A stretch of 64,000 nt of DNA, from contig CP160629.1 in NCBI GenBank assembly GCA_038993745.2, positions 2,542,001 through 2,606,000 of the forward strand. Direction: 5' to 3'. Shown in pieces: positions 51,318 through 61,720 of the stretch. Both the position numbers and the translations under genes were made by a program. Within the stretch, counting starts at the first letter, position 1, and each line of letters starts with the position of its first letter. The stretch is from Aliivibrio fischeri (GTDB taxonomy: Bacteria; Pseudomonadota; Gammaproteobacteria; Enterobacterales; Vibrionaceae). The notes below the pieces were generated by a model. It made no database searches. It saw only the letters and a list, made by a program, of their open reading frames with translations, and was not told the DNA's origin.

Positions 51318-52001
51318 CTATCTTGCCATACTCAACACGGCTAATAAATACTTAAATTCATCGCTAACTACATCAGGTTGGCTATCTGAGATAGGTTCAC
51401 CATGATTATAGCCATAAGTAAGTGCAAAGCTATGACATCCGGCAGCTTGAGCCGCTTGAATATCATTTTTAGAATCCCCGACCATTAGCATTTGAGGCGC
51501 CATTAAACCATGTTTATCAAGCAGCCAATTTAGCGCAAAAGGATTCGGTTTCTTCTCGGCGAACGTATCACCACCAATCACATCACTAAATAAGTGAGTA
51601 AGCTGATGCTGCTCAAGAAGTTCAGGTACAAATTGAGACGGTTTGTTCGTCACCAATGCCAAGGTATAACCTTGCTGATGCAATCGTTCTAACGTGTCTT
51701 TGACATCAGGATAGAGGTGACTAAGTTGATGACCGCCGTCATGATAATGTTGATCTAATCTTGCACGAGCTTGCTTTATTAATTCAGCATCAAGATCGTC
51801 TTTCACGATATAGTTTTGACTTAACGCGCGAGAAACGAGTACATCTGCACCATTACCAATCCAATGAGATGCTTGCTCTAATGTAACGCGAGGGTATCCC
51901 ATGTCTTGCATTGCAAGATCCACCGCTCGAGCTAAATCAGGAACACTATCAAGTAGCGTCCCATCTAAATCAAAAGCGATCAGTTTGATATCTTCAAACA
52001 T
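51318..52001 (-). CDS. gph: Phosphoglycolate phosphatase
   Basis: A 227-residue HAD-superfamily hydrolase. The nucleophile motif is AFDLDGTLLDSVPDLARAV (D13, D15), motif II is ALVTNKPSQF and motif IV is MLMVGDSKNDIQAA. It removes phosphate from 2-phosphoglycolate, a product of DNA 3'-end repair. It starts 5 bp after the rpe stop, and the order dam-rpe-gph-trpS is the enterobacterial one. Confidence 0.95.
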   Translation of the reverse strand: MFEDIKLIAFDLDGTLLDSVPDLARAVDLAMQDMGYPRVTLEQASHWIGNGADVLVSRALSQNYIVKDDLDAELIKQARARLDQHYHDGGHQLSHLYPDVKDTLERLHQQGYTLALVTNKPSQFVPELLEQHQLTHLFSDVIGGDTFAEKKPNPFALNWLLDKHGLMAPQMLMVGDSKNDIQAAQAAGCHSFALTYGYNHGEPISDSQPDVVSDEFKYLLAVLSMAR

Positions 52002-52006
52002 GAATC

Positions 52007-52684
52007 TTAGTTACCTTTTACTTTTGCTAATTCAGCACGCATTTCATCAATCACTTCTTTGTAGTTTGGTTGATTAAAGATAGCTGAACCTGCAACAAAC
52101 ATATCTGCACCCGCTTCTGCGATTTCACGGATGTTATCCACTTTTACGCCACCATCAATTTCAAGACGAATATCACGACCTGACTCGTCAATCATTTTGC
52201 GTACTGCACGTAGCTTATCAAGTGTATTTGGAATGAAAGATTGACCGCCAAAGCCTGGGTTTACAGACATTAGTAAGATCATATCCACTTTGTCCATGAT
52301 GTATTCAAGGTATGATAATGGTGTTGCTGGGTTTAAAACTACACCAGCCTGACAACCGTGCTCTTTGATTAATTGAAGTGTACGATCAATATGCTCTGAA
52401 GCTTCTACATGGAAAGTGATCATTGTTGCACCCGCTTTTGCAAACTCAGGAACAATACTATCAACAGGCTTAACCATTAAATGAACATCAATAGGAGCTG
52501 TGATGCCGTAATCACGTAATGCTTTACAGATTGGAGCACCAAAAGTTAGATTTGGAACATAGTGGTTATCCATTACATCGAAGTGAACCACATCAGCACC
52601 TGACGCTAGTACTTTTTCAACGTCTTCGCCTAGACGAGCGAAATCAGCAGAGAGAATAGATGGTGCGATCAAAAAATCTTTCAT
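52007..52684 (-). CDS. rpe: Ribulose-phosphate 3-epimerase
   Basis: A 225-residue TIM-barrel enzyme that interconverts ribulose-5-phosphate and xylulose-5-phosphate. It starts [20 protein letters not shown]. The metal and catalytic residues lie in [14 protein letters not shown] and IDVHLMV. The phosphate-binding end is [11 protein letters not shown]. It sits between dam and gph. Confidence 0.97.
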   Translation of the reverse strand: MKDFLIAPSILSADFARLGEDVEKVLASGADVVHFDVMDNHYVPNLTFGAPICKALRDYGITAPIDVHLMVKPVDSIVPEFAKAGATMITFHVEASEHIDRTLQLIKEHGCQAGVVLNPATPLSYLEYIMDKVDMILLMSVNPGFGGQSFIPNTLDKLRAVRKMIDESGRDIRLEIDGGVKVDNIREIAEAGADMFVAGSAIFNQPNYKEVIDEMRAELAKVKGN

Positions 52685-52851
52685 GTTGAGCCTCAGGTTA
52701 GTAATTATTTAGATACCGCTAAATTGATATAGCGCAATCGATTAAATCGACGGCGCAATTCTACCTGATATTTTGGGGGCTGTCTTATGTGAATAAAGGG
52801 ACACAAATCACATAAATCTGGCGTTCGAAGAAAAAAGAGTCTTAAGTTAAC

Positions 52852-53682
52852 TTATTCTGTGCATTTAGGTGCATGAAACAAAGCCATAAGCTCATCCACT
52901 TTATTTCGCCCAGCACCATTTCGACTAATGGTTCTTTTCACTTTAATCGTATTAAGTGTCGCGCCATGATATAAGCGTCGAGTCAGTGTTGTGTCGTGAT
53001 TTGAAATCAATACTGGGATATCACGCTCAAATGCAGCTTTCTCTGCAATATCAGCTAATGCCGCTTGATCATCCAACGAAAAACCATTTCCTGCATAAGA
53101 GGTAAAATTAGCCGTCGTTGATAATGGTGCATAAGGAGGATCACAATAAACAACCGCACCTTTACGAGCACGTTTAAAAGTATCCATATACCCTTCACAA
53201 ACAAACGTCGCTTTTTTCGCTTTTTCAGCAAAAAACACCATTTCTTTCTCTGGGAAATACGGTTTTTTATACGAACCAAATGGCACATTAAAGCCACCTT
53301 TCTTGTTATAACGGCATAAACCATTAAAACCATGACGATTCATGTATAAAAACAATAACGAACGACGATAAGTATCAGTACACTGATTAAACTCAACACG
53401 TAACGCTAAATACACTTCTTTTTTATTGTATTCAGGTTGAAATAACGCGCGAGCGTCTTCAATAAAACGCTGCGGTTCATCTTTAAGGTGATTATAAAGA
53501 TTGATAAGATCTGGATTAATATCCGCTAATAGATAATGATCATAATCTGTATTCAAAAATACAGAACCAGCCCCAACAAAAGGCTCTATCAATTTTCTAG
53601 CATCAGGGAGATGACGTTGAATTTCTTCTACTAGGCTATATTTACCGCCAGCCCACTTGAGAAATGCGCGATGCTTTTTCAT
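52852..53682 (-). CDS. dam: DNA adenine methylase Dam
   Basis: A 276-residue N6-adenine methyltransferase for GATC. The AdoMet motif is FLKWAGGKYSLVEEI (about residues 8-22) and the catalytic DPPY motif is VVYCDPPYAPLS (about residues 180-191). It marks parental strands for mismatch repair and controls origin firing, and is essential in Vibrio cholerae. It lies after damX, with an 82-bp gap, and before rpe. Confidence 0.97.
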   Translation of the reverse strand: MKKHRAFLKWAGGKYSLVEEIQRHLPDARKLIEPFVGAGSVFLNTDYDHYLLADINPDLINLYNHLKDEPQRFIEDARALFQPEYNKKEVYLALRVEFNQCTDTYRRSLLFLYMNRHGFNGLCRYNKKGGFNVPFGSYKKPYFPEKEMVFFAEKAKKATFVCEGYMDTFKRARKGAVVYCDPPYAPLSTTANFTSYAGNGFSLDDQAALADIAEKAAFERDIPVLISNHDTTLTRRLYHGATLNTIKVKRTISRNGAGRNKVDELMALFHAPKCTE

Positions 53683-53764
53683 ACGTCTTTTACGCCTTTT
53701 TACCTTAATCCAGAAAGCGGGGGATTGTACCCTATTTTTTAGCTAGGATCTGTTTATCTTATGG

Positions 53765-55291
53765 TTATTTTACAGAATCAATCTCGCGATGGACTTGTAC
53801 TAACGATTTAGCCCAAGGACCCAAGCTTTGAACTGACGCTGGCAAAGTTTTTACTGCCCCACGAGCGGATGAAATTGATTCATAATCACCATAACTAACA
53901 ATATACCAAATAGAACCATTTCTTAATGCTTGATAAATACGAGCAGAACCTTCTATTTTATGGTCATCTAAAAATTCTTGCACCGCCTCTTCATTAGTCA
54001 AAGCCGCTAATTGCAATATATAACGCTTACTTGAAATCGCTTTTAGCTCTTTATCCGCTAAAGTAAATGTAATTTTAGAGTCCGCTTTGTCAGGCGTTAC
54101 TGTAGAAACCGATGTTTTTTCATCTTTTTTCTTACTTTCAGATGTTGTTTTTGGTTTATCCGCTTTTTCTTGTGTTGCTGTAGGTACTTTTTCAACCGGT
54201 GGTGACTTTTCTTCTGGTTTAACTGGTTCAACGTCCAGTGTTGGTTTCTCTTGTACTTCTTTATCTTCAGTAACTAAAGAGTCAACTAACTCTGAAGGAA
54301 CAACCACACGCTTACCTTCTTCTTCCGTTGTCTCGGCAATGACCGGAGTATCAATTACATCTGGTGGAATAGAATGCGTATCATCTTCAGGTTGATTTGT
54401 TTTATCTACTTCAGAATCAATTGACGTTGGATTTCCATCTAAATCTAATGCAACTCGGGTATCTTGCTCTAATGTGTTATCGACAATAGATGAAATTGGC
54501 ATCGTTGATGATTGATTTAACCACCAATATGCTCCAGCAGAACCAAGTAATAAAACAGACGCTAGCCCTAAAATACCAACAGGTGATCGAGTCACAGAAC
54601 GAATAATAACGCGACGCTCTGTTTTCTTCTCCCCAAGAGCAACTAGCTCAGCGGGTAGACGATTACATTTACGAGCCAAAGTACGAAGACGCGATTTTTC
54701 GTCTTTATCGACAGCAAAGCGAACCACTAACATTTCAGCAAAGGTAACGGCTTCTTCTTCTGTTAACGGATTAATATCAATATCAACAGGCTTATTATCC
54801 TGTACATAAGACATTTGAGATAATGTTTGAGTTAGCTTTCCTTTTTCAGCAAATAATAAAATATTAATTTGCCAATTTGGTGCCGATTGCGCTTTTTGAA
54901 CCAATAGCCATAACTCACTTAGAAGCTCAGATGAAAGCAAATGCGCATCATCAATCGCTAATACTAAGTTACACTTTTCACCAGCAAGCATTCGACCAAC
55001 ACTATCAACAACAGAATCAGACTCATTAAACAACGGATCTCGAACCACTTGCTTTAAAATAATGCCACGCTGTTGTTGAATAGATTGATTTGGGTGACAC
55101 ATCAATAGCACTTGATCTGCATCATCACACCATTTTTCAAGATAACGCTGAGCTAGCCACGATTTACCAGAGCCTTTGACTCCTTCTATGTGAACTAAAT
55201 TAGAACCAAAACGAGAAACAAACTGAATGCGGGATAACACATCAATTTGGCTTTCTAATTCCAAAACAGTTAAATCATGACCAATACTCAT
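53765..55291 (-). CDS. damX: DamX-like cell-division protein with AAA ATPase and SPOR domains
   Basis: The 508-residue protein has an N-terminal AAA domain (Walker A GVKGSGKS near residue 40; Walker B LAIDDAHLL), a membrane span (GILGLASVLLLGSAGAYWWL, about residues 238-257), a long acidic, proline- and lysine-rich periplasmic linker, and a C-terminal SPOR domain (RYILQLAALTNEEAVQEFL ... YIVSYGDYESISSA). The SPOR domain binds septal glycan strands lacking stem peptides. It lies between aroB and dam, as in E. coli. Starts eight bases after aroB. Confidence 0.93.
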   Translation of the reverse strand: MSIGHDLTVLELESQIDVLSRIQFVSRFGSNLVHIEGVKGSGKSWLAQRYLEKWCDDADQVLLMCHPNQSIQQQRGIILKQVVRDPLFNESDSVVDSVGRMLAGEKCNLVLAIDDAHLLSSELLSELWLLVQKAQSAPNWQINILLFAEKGKLTQTLSQMSYVQDNKPVDIDINPLTEEEAVTFAEMLVVRFAVDKDEKSRLRTLARKCNRLPAELVALGEKKTERRVIIRSVTRSPVGILGLASVLLLGSAGAYWWLNQSSTMPISSIVDNTLEQDTRVALDLDGNPTSIDSEVDKTNQPEDDTHSIPPDVIDTPVIAETTEEEGKRVVVPSELVDSLVTEDKEVQEKPTLDVEPVKPEEKSPPVEKVPTATQEKADKPKTTSESKKKDEKTSVSTVTPDKADSKITFTLADKELKAISSKRYILQLAALTNEEAVQEFLDDHKIEGSARIYQALRNGSIWYIVSYGDYESISSARGAVKTLPASVQSLGPWAKSLVQVHREIDSVK

Positions 55292-55299
55292 ATCTTTTT

Positions 55300-56388
55300 C
55301 TATGCCTTACATTGCTCAATTACTTCAGCAAGTACGCTCTCAGAAACACCTGTAACTACTTCAGAGCTACCAATGGAAGTTGGTAGAACCAAACGTAATT
55401 TACCTGATAAGACCTTCTTATCACGCATCATGTGCTTCATAAACGCATCTACTGTCATTTCTTTTGGTGCTTTTAATGGTAACTTCGCTTTTTCTAAGAT
55501 AGAACAAATACGCTCTACATCAGACTGGGAAATTAATCCCTCTTTTTGTGCGGTTACCGCTGCCATAACAGTTCCGGCAGAAACAGCTTCACCATGAAGC
55601 CAATTACCGTAACCCATTTCAGCTTCAATCGCATGACCAAAAGTATGACCTAGGTTCAAGAGTGCACGCATTCCTGATTCTTTTTCATCTTTAGCAACGA
55701 CATCCGCTTTGATTTGACAACAACGTGAAATCGCATAAATCAACGCATCATGATCCAACGCGTATAATTTATCCATATTCTCATCAAGCCAATCAAAAAA
55801 CTCTCTATCAACAATGATGCCATATTTAATCACCTCAGCCATTCCTGCAGCAAATTCACGCTCAGGTAATGTTTTAAGGCAGTTTATATCAATAATAACG
55901 GCTTTTGGTTGATAGAAAGCACCAACCATATTCTTACCAAGGGGGTGATTAATGGCCGTCTTGCCGCCAACAGATGAATCAACCTGAGAAAGAAGCGTGG
56001 TAGGTATTTGAATAAAGTCGACACCTCGTTGATAGCAAGCAGAAGCAAAACCAACAACATCACCAACAACACCACCACCTAAAGCAACAATCGTCACATC
56101 ACGACTGTGATTTTCTTCAAGTAAGAAAGTAAGTATTTGGTTAAAAGTATCTAAATTTTTATATTGTTCACCATCGTCTAATTCAAGCAGTGATACTTGG
56201 CATTCAAAGGTGTTTAAAGTGTCAATAATTTGTTGGGCATACAGAGGCGCAACCGTCACATTACTGATAACGACAACACGTTTTTTGGCAGGTATTACAG
56301 ATGAAAAATGCGCCGGGTTGCAAAACAACTCGGCGCCGATAGAGATGGGATAGCTACGTTCTGCTAAATCTACATGAATCGTTTCCAT
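55300..56388 (-). CDS. aroB: 3-dehydroquinate synthase
   Basis: A 362-residue NAD- and metal-dependent enzyme, second step of the shikimate pathway. Visible are the NAD-binding [13 protein letters not shown] and the metal-site residues in [12 protein letters not shown]. The basic [27 protein letters not shown] block is conserved. It lies 36 bp after aroK and before damX in the same operon. Confidence 0.97.
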   Translation of the reverse strand: METIHVDLAERSYPISIGAELFCNPAHFSSVIPAKKRVVVISNVTVAPLYAQQIIDTLNTFECQVSLLELDDGEQYKNLDTFNQILTFLLEENHSRDVTIVALGGGVVGDVVGFASACYQRGVDFIQIPTTLLSQVDSSVGGKTAINHPLGKNMVGAFYQPKAVIIDINCLKTLPEREFAAGMAEVIKYGIIVDREFFDWLDENMDKLYALDHDALIYAISRCCQIKADVVAKDEKESGMRALLNLGHTFGHAIEAEMGYGNWLHGEAVSAGTVMAAVTAQKEGLISQSDVERICSILEKAKLPLKAPKEMTVDAFMKHMMRDKKVLSGKLRLVLPTSIGSSEVVTGVSESVLAEVIEQCKA

Positions 56389-56424
56389 GATTCGTTCCCA
56401 CTTTATGTCTATTAATTGCTTAAA

Positions 56425-56943
56425 TTAACGCTCTTCAAGCATTTGAATGATTTGGTTTGCAACTACTTTTGCACTTTGATCATCGGTACGAACAACGTAA
56501 TCAGACACTTCTTCATAAAGTGCGTTACGTTCTTTCGCTAGTGCTTCTAACACTTCACGAGGCTCATCAGTTTGAAGCAGTGGACGTTTTTTATCACGTT
56601 GTGTGCGTGCTAACTGCTTCTCAATTGTAGTTTCAAGATATACAACAACACCACGAGCAGATAAACGATTACGACTCTCTTTACTAATTACAGAGCCACC
56701 ACCCGTCGCAAGAACAATACCTTGCTCTTGAGTAAGATCGTTAATCACACCTTCTTCACGTTTGCGGAAACCTTCTTCACCTTCAACATCGAAAACCCAA
56801 GCAATATCTGCGCCTGTGCGTTCTTCGATTACCGTATCAGAATCAAGAAACTCCATATGAAGTTGTTGAGCTAAGTGTCTACCAATTGTGCTTTTGCCGG
56901 CGCCCATTGGGCCAACAAGGAAAATATTTCGTTTTTCAGCCAT
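56425..56943 (-). CDS. aroK: Shikimate kinase I
   Basis: A 172-residue P-loop kinase that phosphorylates shikimate. Walker A is [15 protein letters not shown] (about residues 11-25), the shikimate-binding D is in [13 protein letters not shown], and the glycine-rich LATGGGSVI follows. It sits between pilQ (224 bp upstream without a gene) and aroB. A promoter in that gap is likely. Confidence 0.97.
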
Positions 56944-57167
56944 TTTTCAGAAATTATGCAAAGTTCATTAACGACATTGCCAACAGTTGTCTCTTTAATA
57001 GACGCTCGCCTGTGGCACCATATTCCTCACAGATATTTCGTGATCAGACCGAAAATTATCTCAGCTAACTAGTAGTGATTGCAATAGCTAGATGAAAAGT
57101 TCAGCATAATTATTTTTTTTTACCGCTTTTTTTCCAATAAATCATGCTGAATTTGAATACTATCTCA

Positions 57168-58915
57168 TTACTGTATAACAACTTTTGGCGTAACGAATAT
57201 CAATAATTCTTTTTTACCTATATTTTCAGAGCTTCGACGAAATAACGCCCCAAGCAGAGGTAAGTCACCAAGAACAGGCACTTTCTCAACGCTATTTGAT
57301 AACGAGTGTTGATAAATACCACCTAAAACAACCGTTTCCCCATTATCCACCAAAACTTGGGTTCCAATACGTTGTGTATCAATCGCTACGGCTTCACCGG
57401 TACCTGTTTTAACCACTTGCCCCGGTCTATCTTGTGTCACCGTTAAGTCTAAAACTAATCGATTATCAGGCGTAATTTGTGGCGTCACCATTAAGCTTAA
57501 TACCGCTTTTTTAAATGAAACGGATGTTGCCCCACTGGATGAAGCCTCTAAGTAAGGGATCTCTGTACCTTGTTCAATATACGCAGGTTTCTTATTGGTG
57601 GTAATCAAACGTGGACTAGAGATAATCTCAGCCTTAGATTCAGCTTGAAGTGCCGAAAGTTCTAAATCAAGCAATAAATCAGAGCCTAATTTCGCTACCT
57701 GAAAAGCAATACTTGAAGCGGCAGGATTCGCTAATCCTAGATTCACATTTAAGAAATCATCGACAGGAAGACTATTATTGCCACTCTTCTTATCATCACT
57801 TCCACCACCATCATACAACCCCACAGCGGCTAAATTGCTCTCTATAGAACCACCAACCGTTGTACTGCCATTGGTATTCGTTATCCCCAACGAACCCCTA
57901 ACTCATCTAAGTTACCTTCATTGACCGTTACAATACGAGCTTCAATTTGAACCTGTTTAATTGGAATATCTAACGTATCAATGATGTCTTTAATTACCGT
58001 AATGTTCTCTGGAAGATCTCTTAACAATAAAGAGTTTGTACGCTCATCTACCGTGATACTGCCACGGCTAGATAACATGGTAATTTCACCTTCACCAACA
58101 AGCAGCTCTGCAATATCTGACGCTTTAGCGTATTTAATAGAAAGGATCTCAGATGATAGCGCAGCCAGCTCAGATGCCATTTGAGCTTGCTCTAATACTT
58201 GCTGCTCTTGTGCATCAAGCTCTGTTTTGGGTGCGATCAAAACAACATTACCCTCGACACGTTTATCTAACCCTTTAACTTGAAGAATAATATCAAGCAC
58301 TTGCTGCCATGGCACACCATCCAGACGTAAGGTTAAATTCCCCGTAACAGAGTCAGCAACAACCAAGTTAAAATCATTATAATCCGCGATCAGCTGCAAT
58401 ACATGACGAACTGGAATATCTTGGAAGTTAATCGAAATAGGCTTACTTTTATCTTCACTATTGGAGCTAATCGGCGATTTTTTCTCACTCTCTGGCAATT
58501 GAGATACCACCACTTGTAAGGAAGGTCCTTTCAGGAAGTAGTCATATTGATAGTCACCTTTAACATCAACAGATAAAACGGTACTACTTGGCTCTCTAAA
58601 TGTTTCAATACGAGAAACAAGAGTGGCAAAATCTTCAACATCTAAGATAACCAATTTATCATCGCTGACTTTGGTGTCATGCAATTCAATAATCAACTTA
58701 TCTTTTTCTTTACGTAAATCCACCGTCGCAGCAGCAGAAGCTAGCTCTACTGTTATGACACCTTCTTTTTTCTTACTTAGTTGAAAATCTACTTCAACAA
58801 GTTGATTCATCACTGACTCTTCAGCAATGGCATTCAAATGAACGAAACTGAACATAATAAATGCACATAACCGAATACAATATGAATTGATGAGTTTATT
58901 GCGTCCTAGCGACAT
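57168..58915 (-). pseudogene. pilQ: Type IV pilus secretin PilQ, frameshifted in a G-run
   Basis: The N-terminal part has a signal peptide, an AMIN domain and the secretin N-domain (SINFQDIPVRHVLQLIADYNDFN). The C-terminal part carries the secretin core (VDNGETVVLGGIYQHSL and VPVLGDLPLLGALFR). The frame breaks at ELGVRWG; the next frame reads GITNTNGSTTVGGS. One more G in the run whose plus-strand copy is CCCC at 57885-57888 joins them into about 582 residues. PilQ is the outer-membrane pore of type IV pili and DNA uptake. It is the last gene of pilMNOPQ. Confidence 0.93.
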
Positions 58916-58941
58916 GAGAGATTCCTAATCCTTTATTTCAA

Positions 58942-59460
58942 TTAATGTTTCAACGCCAGTTTTACATATCTTTGTTGCCAGCATCCCATTCCATCTGGCA
59001 GGGTTTCTTTCAACGTAATTTGTTTTGATTTAATCGCAACCACTTGACCATTGTTGGTCCCCATGTACTGCCCTTTGCGAACTTTAATCACACTCCCTTT
59101 AGGTGTTTGTATCAGAGCGGTAATGTCTTGGTCTGCTCCCATCACGCCTTTTAAACGTAACTTACGCAATGAATATCGCTCTAATGCTCCCGTTTTTTTT
59201 CTGTATTTCGGCTGCCAACACGTTTTTTTCTTTTTCGGTTGGGTTACCCGCTCAGGTTGCTTAGGAAGAACAAAGGGGGAACGTGCTTCTGATTGGGCAT
59301 ACACTTCCACCTCAAAAGGTACAACGTTAGCTAATACTTCCACCTCTTTATGTCCCGATCGTTTAGCATCAGTATAAAAAGTATCAAGAGAGTCCTTATT
59401 CGCTTTACACCCAACCATCAACGTCAAGGTTATGACTGAAACAAACATCCGACTATTCAT
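58942..59460 (-). CDS. pilP: Type IV pilus assembly lipoprotein PilP
   Basis: A 172-residue lipoprotein: a short signal peptide with the lipobox LMVGC (Cys18). The disordered, basic N-terminal half (TQPKKKKTCWQP) is followed by a beta-domain (LRKLRLKGVMGADQDITALIQTPKG ... VRKGQYMGTNNGQVVAI). It binds PilNO and PilQ and links the inner and outer parts of the machine. It overlaps pilO by 8 bp. Confidence 0.9.
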   Translation of the reverse strand: MNSRMFVSVITLTLMVGCKANKDSLDTFYTDAKRSGHKEVEVLANVVPFEVEVYAQSEARSPFVLPKQPERVTQPKKKKTCWQPKYRKKTGALERYSLRKLRLKGVMGADQDITALIQTPKGSVIKVRKGQYMGTNNGQVVAIKSKQITLKETLPDGMGCWQQRYVKLALKH

Positions 59461-60031
59461 GATCCCCCCTAAACTGGTAGGTATAAGCCATTACACGAAA
59501 GTGCAATGTACTACTCTCCTTACTTACCCTTTGAATATCTATATTTTCCAAACTAACAATACGCGGTAAATCAGCCATGGCTTCAGAGAACGAGCCGATG
59601 TCGTGGTATTGCCCTGTCAGCTCAATATTCAGAGGTAACTTATATAAAAAGGTTTTATTTTGCTTCTCTCCCCAGTCAATCCGAGTAAAAGTCAGCTTAT
59701 TTTGGATACCAACTTGGTTGATACCCGAAAGCATGCTTGCTAACTCTTTTTGAGCGGGTAGCTGCTGCGATAAAAACTCATATCGTAGATTCAATTCATT
59801 CAATTGATCTTTCATTTTAGGCATAGCAGCAACTTGGTTATATTTATATTTCACCGTTGTTTTTAAGCTTATTTCATCCAATTTTGACTGCTCGATACTT
59901 TCTTGTATTGGTTGTAACCAAAACCAGTATCCAGCCCCTTGAATACATAAACACAACAACAAAATCACTAACAGCTGCGGAATAATCGGCCATTCCGTAA
60001 TTTCATCTAGATCTAATTCACGCCAATCCAT
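59453..60031 (-). CDS. pilO: Type IV pilus inner-membrane protein PilO
   Basis: A 192-residue bitopic protein: a short cytoplasmic N-terminus, one membrane span (IPQLLVILLLCLCIQGAGYWFWL), a coiled-coil stretch and a periplasmic ferredoxin-like domain (KLPLNIELTGQYHDIGSFSEAMADLPRIV). PilO pairs with PilN to form the alignment complex. Its start overlaps the pilN stop by one base and its end overlaps pilP by 8 bp. Confidence 0.92.
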   Translation of the reverse strand: MDWRELDLDEITEWPIIPQLLVILLLCLCIQGAGYWFWLQPIQESIEQSKLDEISLKTTVKYKYNQVAAMPKMKDQLNELNLRYEFLSQQLPAQKELASMLSGINQVGIQNKLTFTRIDWGEKQNKTFLYKLPLNIELTGQYHDIGSFSEAMADLPRIVSLENIDIQRVSKESSTLHFRVMAYTYQFRGDHE

Positions 60032-60596
60032 TACGACGGTTCCTTTTTCACTGGAGGAAGTAATTTAAACGAGACTTCAAAACTACTGACATCATGACCA
60101 AATATTTTTTGCCCTGAGATAATCGAGTGCATTTCTACTGAAGTAATTTGAGAGGAACGCTCTAATTTATCCAACATGCTTGCTAGCCGAGAGTTACTAT
60201 CACTGAACCCCTTAATCTCAACTTCCCTTTCATGCATGCGTACTTTATTTAAATAAATACCTTCAGTAATGATGTCGGGTAAAATGTTCAATAACTGAGT
60301 GGTTTTGTTTCGGTTCTGCTGTAATTGTTCGACAACATCAAGACGAGTTAATATCGCTTCATGCTCCTTTCCAACTTCGTTAAGATCTTTTAATTCATTG
60401 TTTAACCAAGAGATATGTTTTTCTAACGATTGCTTACGTTGTGTCTGAATCGAAACTTGTTGTTCTAAATATTGCGCAATCCCCATTGAATACCGACAGA
60501 TAGCGTCACCCCAGCACAAAGTAATGCAATAAAACGTTGCTTATATCTTGCTCTCTGCTTTTCTCGCCAAGGTAATAGGTTTATTTGGTAAGCCAT
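60031..60596 (-). pseudogene. pilN: Type IV pilus inner-membrane protein PilN, frameshifted in a G-run
   Basis: The start at 60596 overlaps the end of pilM and gives MAYQINLLPWREKQRARYK, the conserved motif that docks into PilM. A membrane span follows (FIALLCAGVTLSVGIQWG). The frame then breaks, while the other frame resumes with IAQYLEQQVSIQTQRKQ and the periplasmic domain. One more G in the run whose plus-strand copy is CCCC at 60481-60484 restores a protein of about 188 residues. PilN, PilO and PilP form the alignment complex. Confidence 0.92.
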
Positions 60597-61582
60597 TCAA
60601 TCCCTCTCAATGCCAATCCAAGAGCTGATGCGTATTGATTTTTTTGTTCATGAAACGAACCCACTCTTTTCTTTGGTGTTTGAAACAAAGAAAGTAGATT
60701 TAAATCCACCGTTGGTAACGATAGTTCGTAGCTTAACGAATCCGATAACCCTGGTAGCATTGAGCCACCACCAGTAATCCATACGCCTTCAACCTTATGT
60801 TGATTAACCGATGAATAAAGAGTCACTTGACGATGAATATGTTCAGATAACTGCTTAATAAAAAGCGTCCCAGCGGACAGATCAATTGAGTTATCTTCGT
60901 TAGTTGAATTTGTCTCTTTCTCTTGAGCTACAGCACCAAATGAAATGTGCTTGCTATATAAATGTTGACTCGGAGAAGCAATGCAAAAAACAGTTTGCAT
61001 ATAACCAATATCAATTAGCATCCAATTTTTTTTATCGGGATAAACCGCTATCGCTCTCTGCCATAAGGTTAAAAGTGCATTTGAATGAGCATCTGCCAGC
61101 ACAGGTTTAAGTCCAGCAGATTCAAAACAACGCTGACGAGAGTTAACTAAATCTTTTCGGGTCGCAAAAACTTGGTAAGTGATCGTCTGTAAACTGCCTG
61201 TTCCTCTATGTTCAGAGGCTACATAATCAATATTCAGATCATCTGATGAAAAAGAAGAGTGCTGTTCAAAATTATGAGCAATAGCAAACTCGGTTTCTCG
61301 CTCATCGAGTTGACTATCAATTTGCACAACTTTGCTTGTAATACTGCTATCAGGGATAGAGAACGCGACTTGCTTTTGATTTAGCTTTAATTGTTTCTTT
61401 ATTCGAGATAAGTAAGGCTTTAATTCTTCGACATTTAAATTATTAGTATCCACAAATACAGATTCAGGCAATAAAACTTCGAAAGAACTAACGAGATCTA
61501 ATTGACCTTTCTTTAACCTTACAGATACGGCTTTAATGCTATGATGCCCTACATCTAAACCTGTAATAGTGGGGTAGATCAT
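60581..61582 (-). CDS. pilM: Type IV pilus assembly ATPase-like protein PilM
   Basis: A 333-residue actin-like cytoplasmic protein. It starts MIYPTITGLDVGHHSIKAVSV, has the phosphate loops LIDIGYMQTVFCIA and GVWITGGGSMLPGLSDSL, and binds the N-terminus of PilN. It is the first gene of pilMNOPQ, is divergent from mrcA, and its last 16 bases overlap the pilN start. Confidence 0.95.
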   Translation of the reverse strand: MIYPTITGLDVGHHSIKAVSVRLKKGQLDLVSSFEVLLPESVFVDTNNLNVEELKPYLSRIKKQLKLNQKQVAFSIPDSSITSKVVQIDSQLDERETEFAIAHNFEQHSSFSSDDLNIDYVASEHRGTGSLQTITYQVFATRKDLVNSRQRCFESAGLKPVLADAHSNALLTLWQRAIAVYPDKKNWMLIDIGYMQTVFCIASPSQHLYSKHISFGAVAQEKETNSTNEDNSIDLSAGTLFIKQLSEHIHRQVTLYSSVNQHKVEGVWITGGGSMLPGLSDSLSYELSLPTVDLNLLSLFQTPKKRVGSFHEQKNQYASALGLALRGIEWLTK

Positions 61583-61720
61583 CCTGATTTAACTCCAAGT
61601 AATAAATAAATATCTCAAAATTAAGCGTTTATTTGCGTTATTTTTTGTTGTGTTATATTTATACTACTCAGTTATGGGTCAGAAACGATAATACAGATTA
61701 AAGTAAACGGGAAATATCAG

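Noticed and set aside
57168..58915. Two separate genes in place of pilQ (and likewise for plsY, metL, amylase, malM, pilN and mrcA)
   Set aside because: The halves continue one conserved protein across a one-base offset, and the downstream halves have no ribosome-binding site or family start of their own.
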